A DNA stretch of 64,000 bases, taken from the NCBI RefSeq assembly GCF_014836645.1, contig NZ_JACSQM010000001.1:372001-436000 (forward strand), read 5' to 3'. Below the pieces are notes generated by a model that saw only the letters and a program-made list of their open reading frames with translations, was not told where the DNA came from and ran no database searches. The position numbers and the translations under genes are program-made. Of the stretch, positions 36,966 to 44,881 are shown piece by piece. This DNA is from Fictibacillus norfolkensis. GTDB taxonomy: Bacteria; Bacillota; Bacilli; Bacillales; Fictibacillaceae. Position 1 is the first letter of the stretch. Each line of letters opens with the position of its first letter.

Positions 36966-37038
36966 TTTAATTCACTTCCAGTTCTCATTTTTTTTAGTTT
37001 GACCTTTTCAATCATTAAATATGATGGAAAGGAATAGA

Positions 37039-37056
37039 TTGTGATATATTTCACGT
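37039..37056. promoter_or_regulatory. Rex-type operator upstream of yumB
   Basis: TTGTGATATATTTCACGT has the Rex half-sites TTGTGA and TCACG(T) at the expected spacing; one arm is imperfect. In B. subtilis Rex represses ndh, so the same logic is likely here. The 374-base gap 36966-37339 also holds the divergent yumC promoter; the remainder shows only a TCGAAATTTCGA palindrome at about 37085-37098. Confidence 0.65.
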
Positions 37057-37136
37057 AATAAGATATAAATAAATGCAAAAAACGTTCGAAATTTCGACAT
37101 TTTTTAACCATACACCCTCATCTTATTCCTTTTTTC

Positions 37137-37166
37137 TTGTTTTTTCAACCCTTTTTTCGATATGAT
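37137..37166 (+). promoter_or_regulatory. Possible yumC promoter
   Basis: TTGTTT and TATGAT are separated by 18 bases, about 170 bases before yumC. It is a moderate sigma-A match only. Confidence 0.4.
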
Positions 37167-37339
37167 GATGTTTCAAATTCTTATGGAGTCTGCTCTTCTT
37201 ATCATTGTTTCGATTGTCAAAATCTACAAACAAAAAGAGGACTTTGGGCTTCCTTCAAGAATGTAAAATGTGAGATAGCACGTTCTGGTCAGAACATATT
37301 CCATGTTCATCAGTCATAAATCTAGAAGAGGTGAAAGTT

Positions 37340-38317
37340 ATGACAAAAGAAATTTACGATATCACAATTATTGGCGGAGGACCTTCAGGCTTGTTTGCAG
37401 CATTCTATGGTGGCATGCGTCAGATGAAGGTGAAAATCATTGAGAGCATGCCTCAACTTGGGGGTCAGTTATCTGCTCTTTATCCTGAAAAGTACATATA
37501 TGATGTTGCCGGATTTCCCAAAGTACTTGCTCAAGATCTCGTTAATAACCTGAAAGAGCAAGCGATGCAGTTCAACCCAACAGTGGTCTTAGAGGAATCC
37601 GTTCAAAACGTTGAAAAAAATGAAGAGATCTTTGAATTAACAACAGATAAAAATGTTCATTACAGTAAGGCAGTATTAATTACGGCTGGCGTAGGTGCAT
37701 TTCAACCTCGCCGTTTAGAACTAGCGACGGCTCAACAATACGAAGGCAAAAATCTGCATTATTTTGTGAACGATCTGAACGCATTCGCAGGAAAACGTGT
37801 ATTAGTTTGTGGCGGAGGAGATTCTGCTCTTGATTGGTCATTAATGCTTGAACCTATCTGTCCAGAAATTACTTTAACCCATAGACGCGATAAGTTTCGT
37901 GCACACGAACATAGTGTTGAGCAACTGATGAATTCAAAAGTTGCTGTTAAAACACCTTATCAAATAAAAGAGTTGATCGGTGATGGGGATACGATCTCGG
38001 CCGTTGTTTTAGAAAATGGGGATGTTAAAGAAACGGTTGAAGTGGATGCTGTTGTCGTAAACTATGGTTTCGTCTCATCTCTCGGTCCAATTAAAACGTG
38101 GGGCTTAGATATACAAAAGAATTCAATTGTTGTAAATTCCAAAATGGAAACAAATATAAAAGGGATTTATGCGGCTGGTGATGTATGTACGTACGATGGC
38201 AAAGTAAAGTTGATCGCTTCTGGTTTCGGAGAAGCGCCTACAGCAATTAACAATGCTAAATCCTATATCGATCCAAACGCGAAGACTCAACCTTTGCATA
38301 GCACAAGCTTATTCTAA
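37340..38317 (+). CDS. yumC: Ferredoxin/flavodoxin-NADP reductase, TrxB-like (YumC)
   Basis: A 325-residue reductase of the thioredoxin-reductase-like ferredoxin-NADP reductase group, which lacks the redox CxxC. FAD loop [16 protein letters not shown] at about residue 9; NADPH loop [13 protein letters not shown]; second FAD motif [14 protein letters not shown]. It passes electrons between NADPH and ferredoxin or flavodoxin and is essential in B. subtilis. The ATG at 37340 follows AGAGGTGAAAGTT; the GTG at 37331 is part of the binding site. Confidence 0.95.
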   Translation: MTKEIYDITIIGGGPSGLFAAFYGGMRQMKVKIIESMPQLGGQLSALYPEKYIYDVAGFPKVLAQDLVNNLKEQAMQFNPTVVLEESVQNVEKNEEIFELTTDKNVHYSKAVLITAGVGAFQPRRLELATAQQYEGKNLHYFVNDLNAFAGKRVLVCGGGDSALDWSLMLEPICPEITLTHRRDKFRAHEHSVEQLMNSKVAVKTPYQIKELIGDGDTISAVVLENGDVKETVEVDAVVVNYGFVSSLGPIKTWGLDIQKNSIVVNSKMETNIKGIYAAGDVCTYDGKVKLIASGFGEAPTAINNAKSYIDPNAKTQPLHSTSLF

Positions 38318-38326
38318 ACTTAAGTT

Positions 38327-38362
38327 GGCGTGGGGAAAGCTCCTGCGCCTTTTCATTTTTTT
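38327..38362 (+). terminator. yumC terminator
   Basis: GGCG...GGGG/CTCC...CGCC stem followed by TTTTCATTTTTTT. Confidence 0.65.
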
Positions 38363-38397
38363 ATCAAGTACCTATTGTTAAAAAGGAGAAAGTGAAA

Positions 38398-38571
38398 ATG
38401 AACAGACAGTTTACTGAAGAAGAAATGCATGTCGCTGATTGCCTTCAAGAGATGCAAAGGATTATCAATCAGTTACATATCACAGACGAATCCTTTCTAG
38501 AAGATACGAAAAGAGAACTTCCACGTTTAACAGAGTTATTGCAAGACTTAGAAAAATACACGGTGGAATAA
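38398..38571 (+). CDS. Hypothetical 57-residue helical protein
   Basis: AAAAGGAGAAAGTGAAA precedes the ATG. The product begins MNRQFTEEEMHVADCLQEM and is acidic and probably a two-helix hairpin with leucine spacing (LPRLTELLQDLEKY). It contains one cysteine and no membrane segment. I do not recognise a family. It lies between the terminator of yumC and another small gene, and has a hairpin terminator 80 bases downstream. Confidence 0.6.
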   Translation: MNRQFTEEEMHVADCLQEMQRIINQLHITDESFLEDTKRELPRLTELLQDLEKYTVE

Positions 38572-38651
38572 ATTGCTTATGGATAGCAAACGTCCTATCT
38601 GTTATGATTGTTTGTGAGGCGGACAAGTGCCGCTGACTGATATGAATTTTT

Positions 38652-38683
38652 ACCCGGTGTTGGCGCGCCGGGTTTTCTTTTAT
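38652..38683 (+). terminator. Terminator after 57-residue gene
   Basis: ACCCGG/CCGGGT stem followed by TTTTCTTTTATCC. The 80 bases before it contain a second small stem GCGG/CCGC. Confidence 0.6.
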
Positions 38684-38710
38684 CCTTTTTTAGTTAAGGA
38701 GATATACATA

Positions 38711-38872
38711 ATGGAGACTAACTTAATACTCGGAATTGTTTTCTTTATACTAGGTACCTTTTTGATGCCAATTGGTTTAAGAGAGCAACAAAAACAAAAA
38801 AAAATTTTACTTATCAGTGCTGCTGTTTTATCAGATATCCTTGGCGTACTTTTTATCTTTAATATTCTTTAA
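38711..38872 (+). CDS. Hypothetical small two-helix membrane protein
   Basis: A 53-residue protein beginning METNLILGIVFFILGTF, with TAAGGAGAT eight bases before the ATG at 38711. Two membrane helices (about 4-20 and 33-52) are linked by a positive loop REQQKQKK, which fixes the ends outside. Its place next to yumC recalls the small yuzG gene of B. subtilis, but I am not sure of orthology. Confidence 0.65.
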   Translation: METNLILGIVFFILGTFLMPIGLREQQKQKKILLISAAVLSDILGVLFIFNIL

Positions 38873-38876
38873 ATAC

Positions 38877-38917
38877 AAAAAAGCTCCCGCCTCTTTTTCT
38901 AGAGGCAGGAGTTTTTT
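38877..38917. terminator. Bidirectional terminator
   Basis: Stem AAGCTCCcGCCTCT/AGAGGCaGGAG with A and T tracts between convergent genes. Confidence 0.85.
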
Positions 38918-38924
38918 GGTTATG

Positions 38925-39281
38925 TTAACACTCTTCTGGTGTTCCAGCGTTTGAAGCTGTACGGAATGATGATCCACAGCCGCATGACGCAATTGCGTTC
39001 GGGTTTGTAATCGTAAACCCTCCACCCATCATGTTCTGTTTAAAGTCAACAACCGTTCCTTTTAGGACTTTCGCACTTTCTTCATCCACTACTACACGAA
39101 TTCCTTCAATAATCTCTTCTTGATCAGAGTCACTCTTATCACTATCAAAACCCATACCATAAGAAAGACCTGTACATCCTCCGCCTTTAACTGCTACACG
39201 GAGAAATTGATTTTGATCTTCTTCATCAGCAAGCATCTCTTTAATTCTGCTCGCTGCACTTTCTGTTATTTCAACGATCAT
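38925..39281 (-). CDS. yutM: A-type iron-sulfur carrier YutM (ErpA/HesB family)
   Basis: A 118-residue A-type carrier. The three cluster-binding cysteines are in VKGGGCTGLSYGM and ASCGCGSSF near the C-terminus; a fourth is the last residue (GTPEEC). It takes an iron-sulfur cluster from the SUF scaffold and hands it to client proteins. The ATG at 39281 is eight bases after GAGGAG; the two preceding in-frame starts are closer than usual. Sequence is very close to B. subtilis YutM. Confidence 0.9.
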   Translation of the reverse strand: MIVEITESAASRIKEMLADEEDQNQFLRVAVKGGGCTGLSYGMGFDSDKSDSDQEEIIEGIRVVVDEESAKVLKGTVVDFKQNMMGGGFTITNPNAIASCGCGSSFRTASNAGTPEEC

Positions 39282-39359
39282 CATGATCACTCCTCTAATA
39301 AGGATCTATATCTATAGTATAACGACTCTTAAATAAGCCCTCAAGGAATCGGCTTTAAT

Positions 39360-39539
39360 TTAATTATCTCTTTGCTGCATCTCCATGATCTTATTATGTG
39401 TCTCATCAATTTTCCTACTATAATTTAGCACCATGGGATGCTGCAGACCTAACGCGTTCGCCGCCTGTATCATTTTATTACGCAATGCCTCTAATTGTTC
39501 GATCTTCTCAAGTCTAGTGGCACGTATTGTGGCTTTCAT
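39360..39539 (-). CDS. Spo0E-like aspartyl-phosphate phosphatase
   Basis: A 59-residue helical-hairpin protein. The stretch ALRNKMIQAANALGLQHPMVLNYSRKIDETHNKI matches the Spo0E-like family (two helices joined by a short G-L-x-H/P turn; shown in overlapping parts). The hallmark SQELD motif, which dephosphorylates Spo0A, reads SRKID here, so the catalytic Gln is Arg and activity is uncertain. The ATG at 39539 follows GGAGTGACAAAA. Its presence agrees with a sporulating host. Confidence 0.75.
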   Translation of the reverse strand: MKATIRATRLEKIEQLEALRNKMIQAANALGLQHPMVLNYSRKIDETHNKIMEMQQRDN

Positions 39540-39674
39540 TTTTGTCACTCCACTCTTTGTTTTCAACATATCCGTTCCTTTTATTTTACATTTTTTCTAT
39601 TTATTAGACAATGAGTCACTCGTAAAAAAAACAAAACTTTTTACATACAACCTACCTGTAAAAAGCAGCTTCCC

Positions 39675-39703
39675 TTGTCGTACCGTTTGAATAGGATTAT
39701 AAT
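39675..39703 (+). promoter_or_regulatory. Sigma-A promoter upstream of mqnE
   Basis: TTGTCG and a perfect TATAAT are 17 bases apart. This gives an untranslated leader of about 140 bases before mqnE. The 313-base gap 39540-39852 holds only this promoter and the leader, in which I see no clear terminator or known riboswitch. Confidence 0.65.
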
Positions 39704-39852
39704 GATTATGCAATTAAGACATGTATTGAATTTTCATAATACATAAGTATTCGTATAAATTTGGTAAAGAGAGAGTGTCGTTCTAAGCCTATCTCTTAAA
39801 AAATTGTGTACATCATCCGAACATTTCATTTGAAAAATTAGGGGGATTAGTA

Positions 39853-40950
39853 ATGGCAAATATATTAACGTTAGATACGCGCATGGAGGCAATCGCTGAG
39901 AAGGTTACTCACGGTGAGCGTCTTTCTATTGAAGACGGATTATATCTTTATGAAACGAACGATCTTTTGAGCGTTGCTTCTTTAGCAAATGAGGTAAACA
40001 CGCGTAAGAACGGGGACCACGTTTATTTTATCGAAAACTTGTACATCAATCCAACAAACGTTTGTGAAGCCACTTGTAGTTTCTGTGGATTTAAGCGCAA
40101 GCCTGGTGAAGAAGGCGCTTATACAATGAACGATGAGCAGTTGTTGAGCTATGTTGAAAAACGCTGGAACGATAATATTCGGGAGTTTCATATCGTAGGT
40201 GGCCATAATCATGAAGTGCCATTCGACTATTATCTAGATACGATTCGTACTTTAAAGAAACATTATCCTCAAGTCACGGTTAAAGCATATACAGGTGCTG
40301 AGATCGAATTCTTCTCTAGAATTGCTGGACTTTCAATGAAAGAAGTATTAGAAGAATTGATTAAAGCGGGTCTTGATACGATGCCAGGCGGTGGTGCTGA
40401 AATTCTTACAGAACGCTACCGTTTAAAAATGAGCCCAGACAAAGCATCGACTGATCAGTGGTTAGAAGCACACGAAATCGCTCATGGGTTAGGGTTAAAA
40501 ACACATGCAACCATGTTGTACGGATCTATTGAGACGAAAGAAGAACGTCTCATTCATATGGATCGCTTGCGTCAACTTCAAGATGCAACCAACGGATTCA
40601 TGGTATTTATACCGCTAGCTATGCAGCCTCGTACACAATCAATGGGGTTAATGAGAAGAACTTCCGCTTTTGATGACATGAGAACAATCGCGATCAGCCG
40701 ACTCATGCTAGATAATTTTGACCATGTCAAAGCGTATTGGATCAACATTGGCGTTCAGTTAACTCAAATGGCATTAACGTTCGGTTCAAGTGACATCCAC
40801 GGAACGTTGATCGAAGAACGTATCTCTCATGCTGTTGGAGCATTAACATCATCAGGTATCACGCGTAAAGAACTTGTACATTTAATTAAAACAGCTAACA
40901 AAGTGCCTGTAGAACGCGATACATTCTATAACATCATCCAAAAATACTAA
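39853..40950 (+). CDS. mqnE: Aminofutalosine synthase, radical SAM
   Basis: A 365-residue radical SAM enzyme with the cluster motif CEATCSFC (CxxxCxxC) at about residue 71 and the family phrases IVGGHNHEVPFDYYLDTIR, LDTMPGGGAEIL, ATMLYGSIETKEERL and GFMVFIPLAMQP. These fit MqnE better than MqnC or CofH. MqnE joins 3-[(1-carboxyvinyl)oxy]benzoate and S-adenosylmethionine to give aminofutalosine in the alternative menaquinone pathway. No other futalosine-pathway gene is in the window, and Bacillus normally uses the men pathway, so its role here is open. GGGGGATTAGTA precedes the ATG. Confidence 0.85.
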   Translation: MANILTLDTRMEAIAEKVTHGERLSIEDGLYLYETNDLLSVASLANEVNTRKNGDHVYFIENLYINPTNVCEATCSFCGFKRKPGEEGAYTMNDEQLLSYVEKRWNDNIREFHIVGGHNHEVPFDYYLDTIRTLKKHYPQVTVKAYTGAEIEFFSRIAGLSMKEVLEELIKAGLDTMPGGGAEILTERYRLKMSPDKASTDQWLEAHEIAHGLGLKTHATMLYGSIETKEERLIHMDRLRQLQDATNGFMVFIPLAMQPRTQSMGLMRRTSAFDDMRTIAISRLMLDNFDHVKAYWINIGVQLTQMALTFGSSDIHGTLIEERISHAVGALTSSGITRKELVHLIKTANKVPVERDTFYNIIQKY

Positions 40951-40981
40951 AAAGTGGAGGCGAGTGTGCCTCCACTTTTTT
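40949..40981. terminator. Bidirectional terminator
   Basis: Stem AAAAGTGGAGGC/GCCTCCACTTTTTT. Confidence 0.9.
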
Positions 40982-40988
40982 ATGTCCA

Positions 40989-41663
40989 CTACTTAATCCA
41001 TTTCACAACATCGTCCATATTTTGACGAACTTTTGGACGAGGCTCGTTTATGCGATAACCGAATCCTACCATTACGGCTACTTCAAAGTTTCCGCCTTCA
41101 AGCACACCTTCTTTTTCTAAGATAGCCTGAACTTTCTCTTGATCAAATCCTTCGATCGGGCAAGAATCAATACCAATCTGTGCAGCTGCTGTCATCATAT
41201 TTCCTAGTGCAATATAGACTTGTTTTGCGGCCCAATCGAACATAGCACGATCGTTTCCAAGAAGCTTAAAGTCAGATTCTAAGAATGTTTTGTAGAATCC
41301 GCTGATCGCTTCATACGCTTCTTTCGGAAGATTCTTTACATCTCTTTTTATATGCTCAATGTATTCTGAATCGTACACCATATCTTCTGCAGTTCTTGCG
41401 AGCATCACTACATAGTGACTCGCAGTCGGTAATTGTTTTTGTGCTCCCCATGAAACAGGCTTTAACTGCTCACGTAGCTCTTTGTTTTGAATGACAACAA
41501 AACGCCAAGGCTCAAAACCAAACGAACTCGGTGAAAGACGTCCTGTTTCTAAAATAAATTCAAAGTCTTCATCTGAAATTTTCTTCTCTGGATCAAATTC
41601 CTTTGTCGCATGTCTGAACTGAAATGCCTCTAAGATCTCTTGTTTTTTAGCTTCTTTATTCAT
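40989..41663 (-). CDS. Nitroreductase-family NAD(P)H oxidoreductase (YfkO/HypO-like)
   Basis: A 224-residue FMN nitroreductase. RHATKEFDP at the N-terminus binds FMN phosphate; [31 protein letters not shown] and [22 protein letters not shown] are very close to B. subtilis YfkO, which is HypO, the hypochlorite-induced flavin oxidoreductase. It reduces quinones or nitro compounds with NAD(P)H. GGAGCGAT precedes the ATG. It is divergent from an HxlR-type regulator gene 146 bases away, which is the likely controller. Confidence 0.88.
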   Translation of the reverse strand: MNKEAKKQEILEAFQFRHATKEFDPEKKISDEDFEFILETGRLSPSSFGFEPWRFVVIQNKELREQLKPVSWGAQKQLPTASHYVVMLARTAEDMVYDSEYIEHIKRDVKNLPKEAYEAISGFYKTFLESDFKLLGNDRAMFDWAAKQVYIALGNMMTAAAQIGIDSCPIEGFDQEKVQAILEKEGVLEGGNFEVAVMVGFGYRINEPRPKVRQNMDDVVKWIK

Positions 41664-41776
41664 GGTGATTTATCGCTCCTTCAATATTTATGAATGTAAT
41701 TAAGTTGTTTTGTCACCCTACACGCTATATTATAAATGTAATAACAAAAATGAAAAGTACGCACATTTTTGTGTCA

Positions 41777-41796
41777 TAGTATCATTTTTTATACTA
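41777..41796. promoter_or_regulatory. Inverted repeat in the nitroreductase/HxlR intergenic region
   Basis: TAGTAT and ATACTA flank an eight-base T-rich spacer just before the ribosome binding site of the regulator gene. It is a plausible operator of the HxlR-type protein. Confidence 0.4.
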
Positions 41797-41809
41797 AAGG
41801 AGCATTTCT

Positions 41810-42193
41810 ATGACTAGTAAACAGCAACTCGACTTATCCAATTGGCAATCTCACGGCTACTCATGTCCTGTCGAAGCCACTCTTGATATTATCGGTGGTA
41901 AGTGGAAAAGCGTAATTTTGTATCACTTGATCGATAAAGAGATACGATTTAATGAACTAAAGCGTCTCGTTCCTGGAATTACACAGAGGATGCTTACCCT
42001 ACAATTACGGGAATTGGAGCGTGATGGAATCATACACCGAGAAGTTTATAAACAAGTCCCTCCCAAAGTGGAATATTCTCTAACTTCGTTTGGTGAAACA
42101 CTGATCCCTATTATTAAATCCATGCTCCAATGGGGAATTGAACATACTGACAAAATCGTCCACCATCGTGAGCAGGCTGAGGTTAAGGACTAA
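41810..42193 (+). CDS. HxlR/DUF24-type redox regulator (HypR-like)
   Basis: A 127-residue winged-helix regulator. Cys19 in [22 protein letters not shown] (in parts) is the conserved redox cysteine of the MarR/DUF24 (HxlR) family, which includes HypR, YodB, CatR and Hxl[28 protein letters not shown] is the recognition helix and wing region. It has no second cysteine, unlike HypR, so it would act as a one-Cys sensor. AAAGGAG precedes the ATG. The divergent YfkO-like gene is its probable target. Confidence 0.87.
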   Translation: MTSKQQLDLSNWQSHGYSCPVEATLDIIGGKWKSVILYHLIDKEIRFNELKRLVPGITQRMLTLQLRELERDGIIHREVYKQVPPKVEYSLTSFGETLIPIIKSMLQWGIEHTDKIVHHREQAEVKD

Positions 42194-42224
42194 AAAAAGA
42201 AAGCATCTCTGCTTTCTTTTTTTG
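42193..42224 (+). terminator. Terminator
   Basis: AAAGAAAGCA/TGCTTTCTTT stem with seven T. Confidence 0.85.
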
Positions 42225-42247
42225 TATAGGCTAAACATTTTTACGTT

Positions 42248-43114
42248 CTACCTATTAGTATGATATTCACCCGTACAGATTATTTCAGCTGGACCGGTCA
42301 TCCACACATCTCCATCATCTTTCCAATTAATGATAAGATCACCGCCTGCTAAGTGAACAGTAATGTCTGTATTTCTTTCAGCTTTTTTGTTTAGAACAGC
42401 GGCTACAGCTGCTGCACATGCTCCCGTACCACATGCTTGTGTAATACCTGATCCTCTTTCCCAAACCCTAAAGTGCATTTCACTGTAAGACACCACTTCC
42501 ACAAACTCTGCGTTTACCCAATCAGGAAACATGCTGTCTTTTTCGATTATAGGACCTAGGGAATGTAAGGGTGCTTCCTCAATGCTATCTACAAAGAACA
42601 CCGCATGCGGATTACCCATTGATACAGCAGTTAGTTTTAAAGGTGTTCCGTCAAAAGATACTTCTTCATTCACTATCTGCTGAAGGTGGTTAAATCCGGT
42701 TACAGGAATTTGTTGAGGATGAAGGATCGGATTACCCATATTAACCGTAACGAGTGATACTTTGTTGTTGTTATCTTTTGTTACTTTAGCAGTTACTAAT
42801 CCACCAAGTGTTTCTATCTGAAATTCTTTTTCTTTAACTAAGCCGTTTTCATATGAATATTTGGCTACACAACGAAGTCCGTTTCCACAGTTTTTAGCTT
42901 CAGAACCATCGTTATTAAAGATTCGCATCTTAACTGGCGCTAACTTGCTTGGGCAGATAAGTATCATTCCATCTGATCCGATACCTGTGTAAGGATTCGA
43001 AACGGCTCTTGCTAATCTCGACAGATCAGCCTCATCAATCGACTCTTCAAACATGTTTATATAGATGTAGTTATTACCTAATCCATGCATCTTTGTGAAT
43101 TTTAAAGTATCCAT
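42248..43114 (-). CDS. dapF: Diaminopimelate epimerase
   Basis: A 288-residue DapF. The two catalytic cysteines are in [16 protein letters not shown] (about residue 76) and [12 protein letters not shown] (about 223). It converts LL- to meso-diaminopimelate for lysine and peptidoglycan synthesis. The N-terminus [14 protein letters not shown] is typical. It follows the small cysteine-containing protein gene by 17 bases, so they share a transcript. Confidence 0.96.
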   Translation of the reverse strand: MDTLKFTKMHGLGNNYIYINMFEESIDEADLSRLARAVSNPYTGIGSDGMILICPSKLAPVKMRIFNNDGSEAKNCGNGLRCVAKYSYENGLVKEKEFQIETLGGLVTAKVTKDNNNKVSLVTVNMGNPILHPQQIPVTGFNHLQQIVNEEVSFDGTPLKLTAVSMGNPHAVFFVDSIEEAPLHSLGPIIEKDSMFPDWVNAEFVEVVSYSEMHFRVWERGSGITQACGTGACAAAVAAVLNKKAERNTDITVHLAGGDLIINWKDDGDVWMTGPAEIICTGEYHTNR

Positions 43115-43131
43115 CTTCTAAACCCTGCTCC

Positions 43132-43374
43132 TTATGATTGACCTCTCAATTTTTCATCCGTATAAAAATAGTCATCGTCTGCGTTCAGTATCGTTAATTT
43201 GCCGTGGCAGCAAGGCATGATAAGAATCTGCTTGATCCCCTCTTGAGCGAGACTCAGTTGCTCTTCTTTAAATGAAGTCAAAACATTGTCTTGTTGGCAG
43301 AACGGACACTCCGAAATATAAATATCTTTCATCATTCTTTCATATGGCCATGTATATTCAAATGTTAACTTCAT
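43132..43374 (-). CDS. Hypothetical zinc-ribbon-like protein upstream of dapF
   Basis: An 80-residue protein with CPFCQQDN near residue 23 and PCCHGKL near residue 54, a spacing that could bind one zinc ion. GAGGATGAACCGAT precedes the ATG. It is immediately upstream of dapF on the same strand. I do not recognise a named family and no function can be assigned. Confidence 0.7.
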   Translation of the reverse strand: MKLTFEYTWPYERMMKDIYISECPFCQQDNVLTSFKEEQLSLAQEGIKQILIMPCCHGKLTILNADDDYFYTDEKLRGQS

Positions 43375-43418
43375 ATCGGTTCATCCTCTATTTGGAAGGT
43401 ATGGTTATTGCATATTCG

Positions 43419-43447
43419 TTCACAACTTACATTTTTTAAAGTATAAT
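43419..43447 (+). promoter_or_regulatory. Sigma-A promoter of the ribU transcript
   Basis: TTCACA and TATAAT are separated by 17 bases, about 30 bases before the FMN riboswitch. Confidence 0.7.
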
Positions 43448-43476
43448 AGGTGATGTAACAAAATACAATAGCGATC

Positions 43477-43616
43477 CATCTTCGGGGCAGGGTGAAATTC
43501 CCGACCGGCGGTATTTGAAGATTCCCTCTTCATCAGCCCGTGAGCGAAAAAGTTTTCTTTTTTGCTGATCTGGTGTAACTCCAGAGCCGACAGTATAGTC
43601 TGGATGGGAGAAGATG
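43477..43616 (+). ncRNA. FMN riboswitch (RFN element)
   Basis: The conserved cores CTTCGGGGCAGGGTGAAATT, CCGACCGGCGGTA, AGCCCGTGAGCG, GTAACTCCAGAGCCGACAG and TAGTCTGGATGGGAGAAG occur in the RFN order, closed by an ATCTTC/GAAGAT P1 stem. It binds flavin mononucleotide and, with the terminator at 43709-43741, stops transcription of ribU when FMN is plentiful. Confidence 0.97.
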
Positions 43617-43708
43617 TAGGTACAGCGGTTCAACTCTAATCAGAACCCTTTGTTTAAGCATGCCATTTTGTGCATCTTTTACATGCTGTTTATCATACTT
43701 ACAAACTC

Positions 43709-43741
43709 CCTTAGTCTCATTAATTGACTAAGGATTTTTTG
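43709..43741 (+). terminator. Riboswitch-controlled terminator before ribU
   Basis: CCTTAGTC/GACTAAGG stem, nine-base loop, then ATTTTTTGTG, located between the FMN aptamer and ribU. Confidence 0.85.
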
Positions 43742-43806
43742 TGTGAAGCAGGCTGTGCTGCATTCGGAATCATGAGATGGCGCAACACAAAAGAGGAGAG
43801 ATTTCA

Positions 43807-44385
43807 ATGCAAAAGGGAAAGATCAAACAAATGGTAGCGGTATCGATGCTCAGTACGATTGCTTATGTGCTGATGATGCTCGACTTTCCGTTCCCAGGGT
43901 TACCTCCATTTCTAAAGATTGACTTTAGTGAGGTGCCTGCACTTCTAGCCGCAATCATTTTCGGACCAGCGGCAGGTATTATGGTAGAAGCCATAAAAAA
44001 TGTTCTACACTACGGAATCGTAGGAAGCTTTACAGGAGTACCAGTTGGTCAAATAGCAAACTTTGTGGCCGGTATTCTTTTCATTCTTCCAGTATCCTAC
44101 TTATTCCGCAAAAAGAATTCTGTTAAACGTCTTTCAGCGGGCTTGATCTTAGGAACGGTTTTGATGACATTTATGATGGGACTGCTCAACTACCTGATCA
44201 TCTTACCAGCCTATACGTGGTTCCTTGGTGCTGATCCGATGTCTAGCCAGATGATGCTTGATCTTATCTTAAAAGGTATAACACCGTTTAACTTGATAAA
44301 AGGTACGATAATCACACTGTTATTCGTAGCATTATACAACCGAATGCAGCCATGGGTGATGAAACAGATCGCTCAGCAGGCTTAA
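43807..44385 (+). CDS. ribU: Riboflavin ECF transporter S component
   Basis: A 192-residue membrane protein with about six hydrophobic segments, of the RibU (YpaA, FmnP) family: LDFPFPGLPPFLKIDFSEVPALLA (in part), FGPAAGIMVEAIKNVLHYG and GVPVGQIANFVAG. It binds riboflavin and works with the shared EcfA-A'-T energising module encoded elsewhere. The ATG at 43807 follows GAGGAGAGATTTCA; an upstream in-frame ATG lacks a site. The FMN riboswitch directly upstream confirms the substrate. Confidence 0.95.
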   Translation: MQKGKIKQMVAVSMLSTIAYVLMMLDFPFPGLPPFLKIDFSEVPALLAAIIFGPAAGIMVEAIKNVLHYGIVGSFTGVPVGQIANFVAGILFILPVSYLFRKKNSVKRLSAGLILGTVLMTFMMGLLNYLIILPAYTWFLGADPMSSQMMLDLILKGITPFNLIKGTIITLLFVALYNRMQPWVMKQIAQQA

Positions 44386-44397
44386 ATATAGAAGACA

Positions 44398-44431
44398 AAC
44401 CGCAGGGAAGATTTCCACTGCGGTTTTTTTT
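44398..44431 (+). terminator. ribU terminator
   Basis: AAACCGCAG/CTGCGGTTTTTTT. Confidence 0.9.
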
Positions 44432-44505
44432 ATTGGTGGAGTATAAAGCTTGTTTAGAGTTGAAGATTGCTTGTCTAAATTTAGCGAACGGCCGTTATTT
44501 TAGTA

Positions 44506-44588
44506 TTTAGACTTAATTAAGGTTCGTTACGACTTAATCAGCTCTCATTTCAACCTAATTTTGTTCATTTAGACTTAATTCAAAAGGA
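44506..44588 (+). repeat. Tandem array A, about 21-bp period
   Basis: Four degenerate units start at 44506, 44527, 44548 and 44568, with TTTAGACTTAATT in the first and last and TTACGACTTAATC and TTTCAACCTAATT between. It lies in the 400-base noncoding gap between the ribU and nupC terminators and no gene overlaps it. Confidence 0.7.
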
Positions 44589-44670
44589 TACCCTGAGTGG
44601 AAGACTTAAAAATCCGTGTGATACTACAAAATACTGAATTAACTTGATACCACGAGGGGTATTTAAGAAG

Positions 44671-44770
44671 TTATTCCGGAAATTTCAGTCATAATCCCTG
44701 AAATTTTTGAATTATTCCGGCGAGTTTAGGCCATAATCCGGCGAGTTTTCCTCATATATCGGCGAGTCGA
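44671..44770 (+). repeat. Tandem array B, about 21-bp period
   Basis: Five units start at about 44671, 44691, 44712, 44733 and 44754; the core is ATTCCGGCGAGTTT, weakest in the second unit (ATAATCCCTGAAATTT). Spacing is 20-22 bases, matching array A although the core differs. Confidence 0.75.
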
Positions 44771-44833
44771 CAATTTTCGACCACAGCTCCCTTCCCATAT
44801 ACCCCACCATTGTATTGGAATAGCTTATCAATC

Positions 44834-44868
44834 AAAAAAAGATGCTCAAGCATCAGCTTGAACATCTT
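44834..44868 (-). terminator. nupC-family gene terminator
   Basis: AAGATGcTCAAGC/GCTTGAaCATCTT stem with seven T on the minus strand. Confidence 0.85.
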
Positions 44869-44881
44869 AAAATGACAATCC

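Noticed and set aside
37137-37319. Open frame upstream of yumC
   Set aside because: No ribosome site, and it covers the promoter and leader region of yumC.
44432-44833. CRISPR array
   Set aside because: The repeats are degenerate, only 13-14 bases in core with a 21-bp period, and no cas gene is present.
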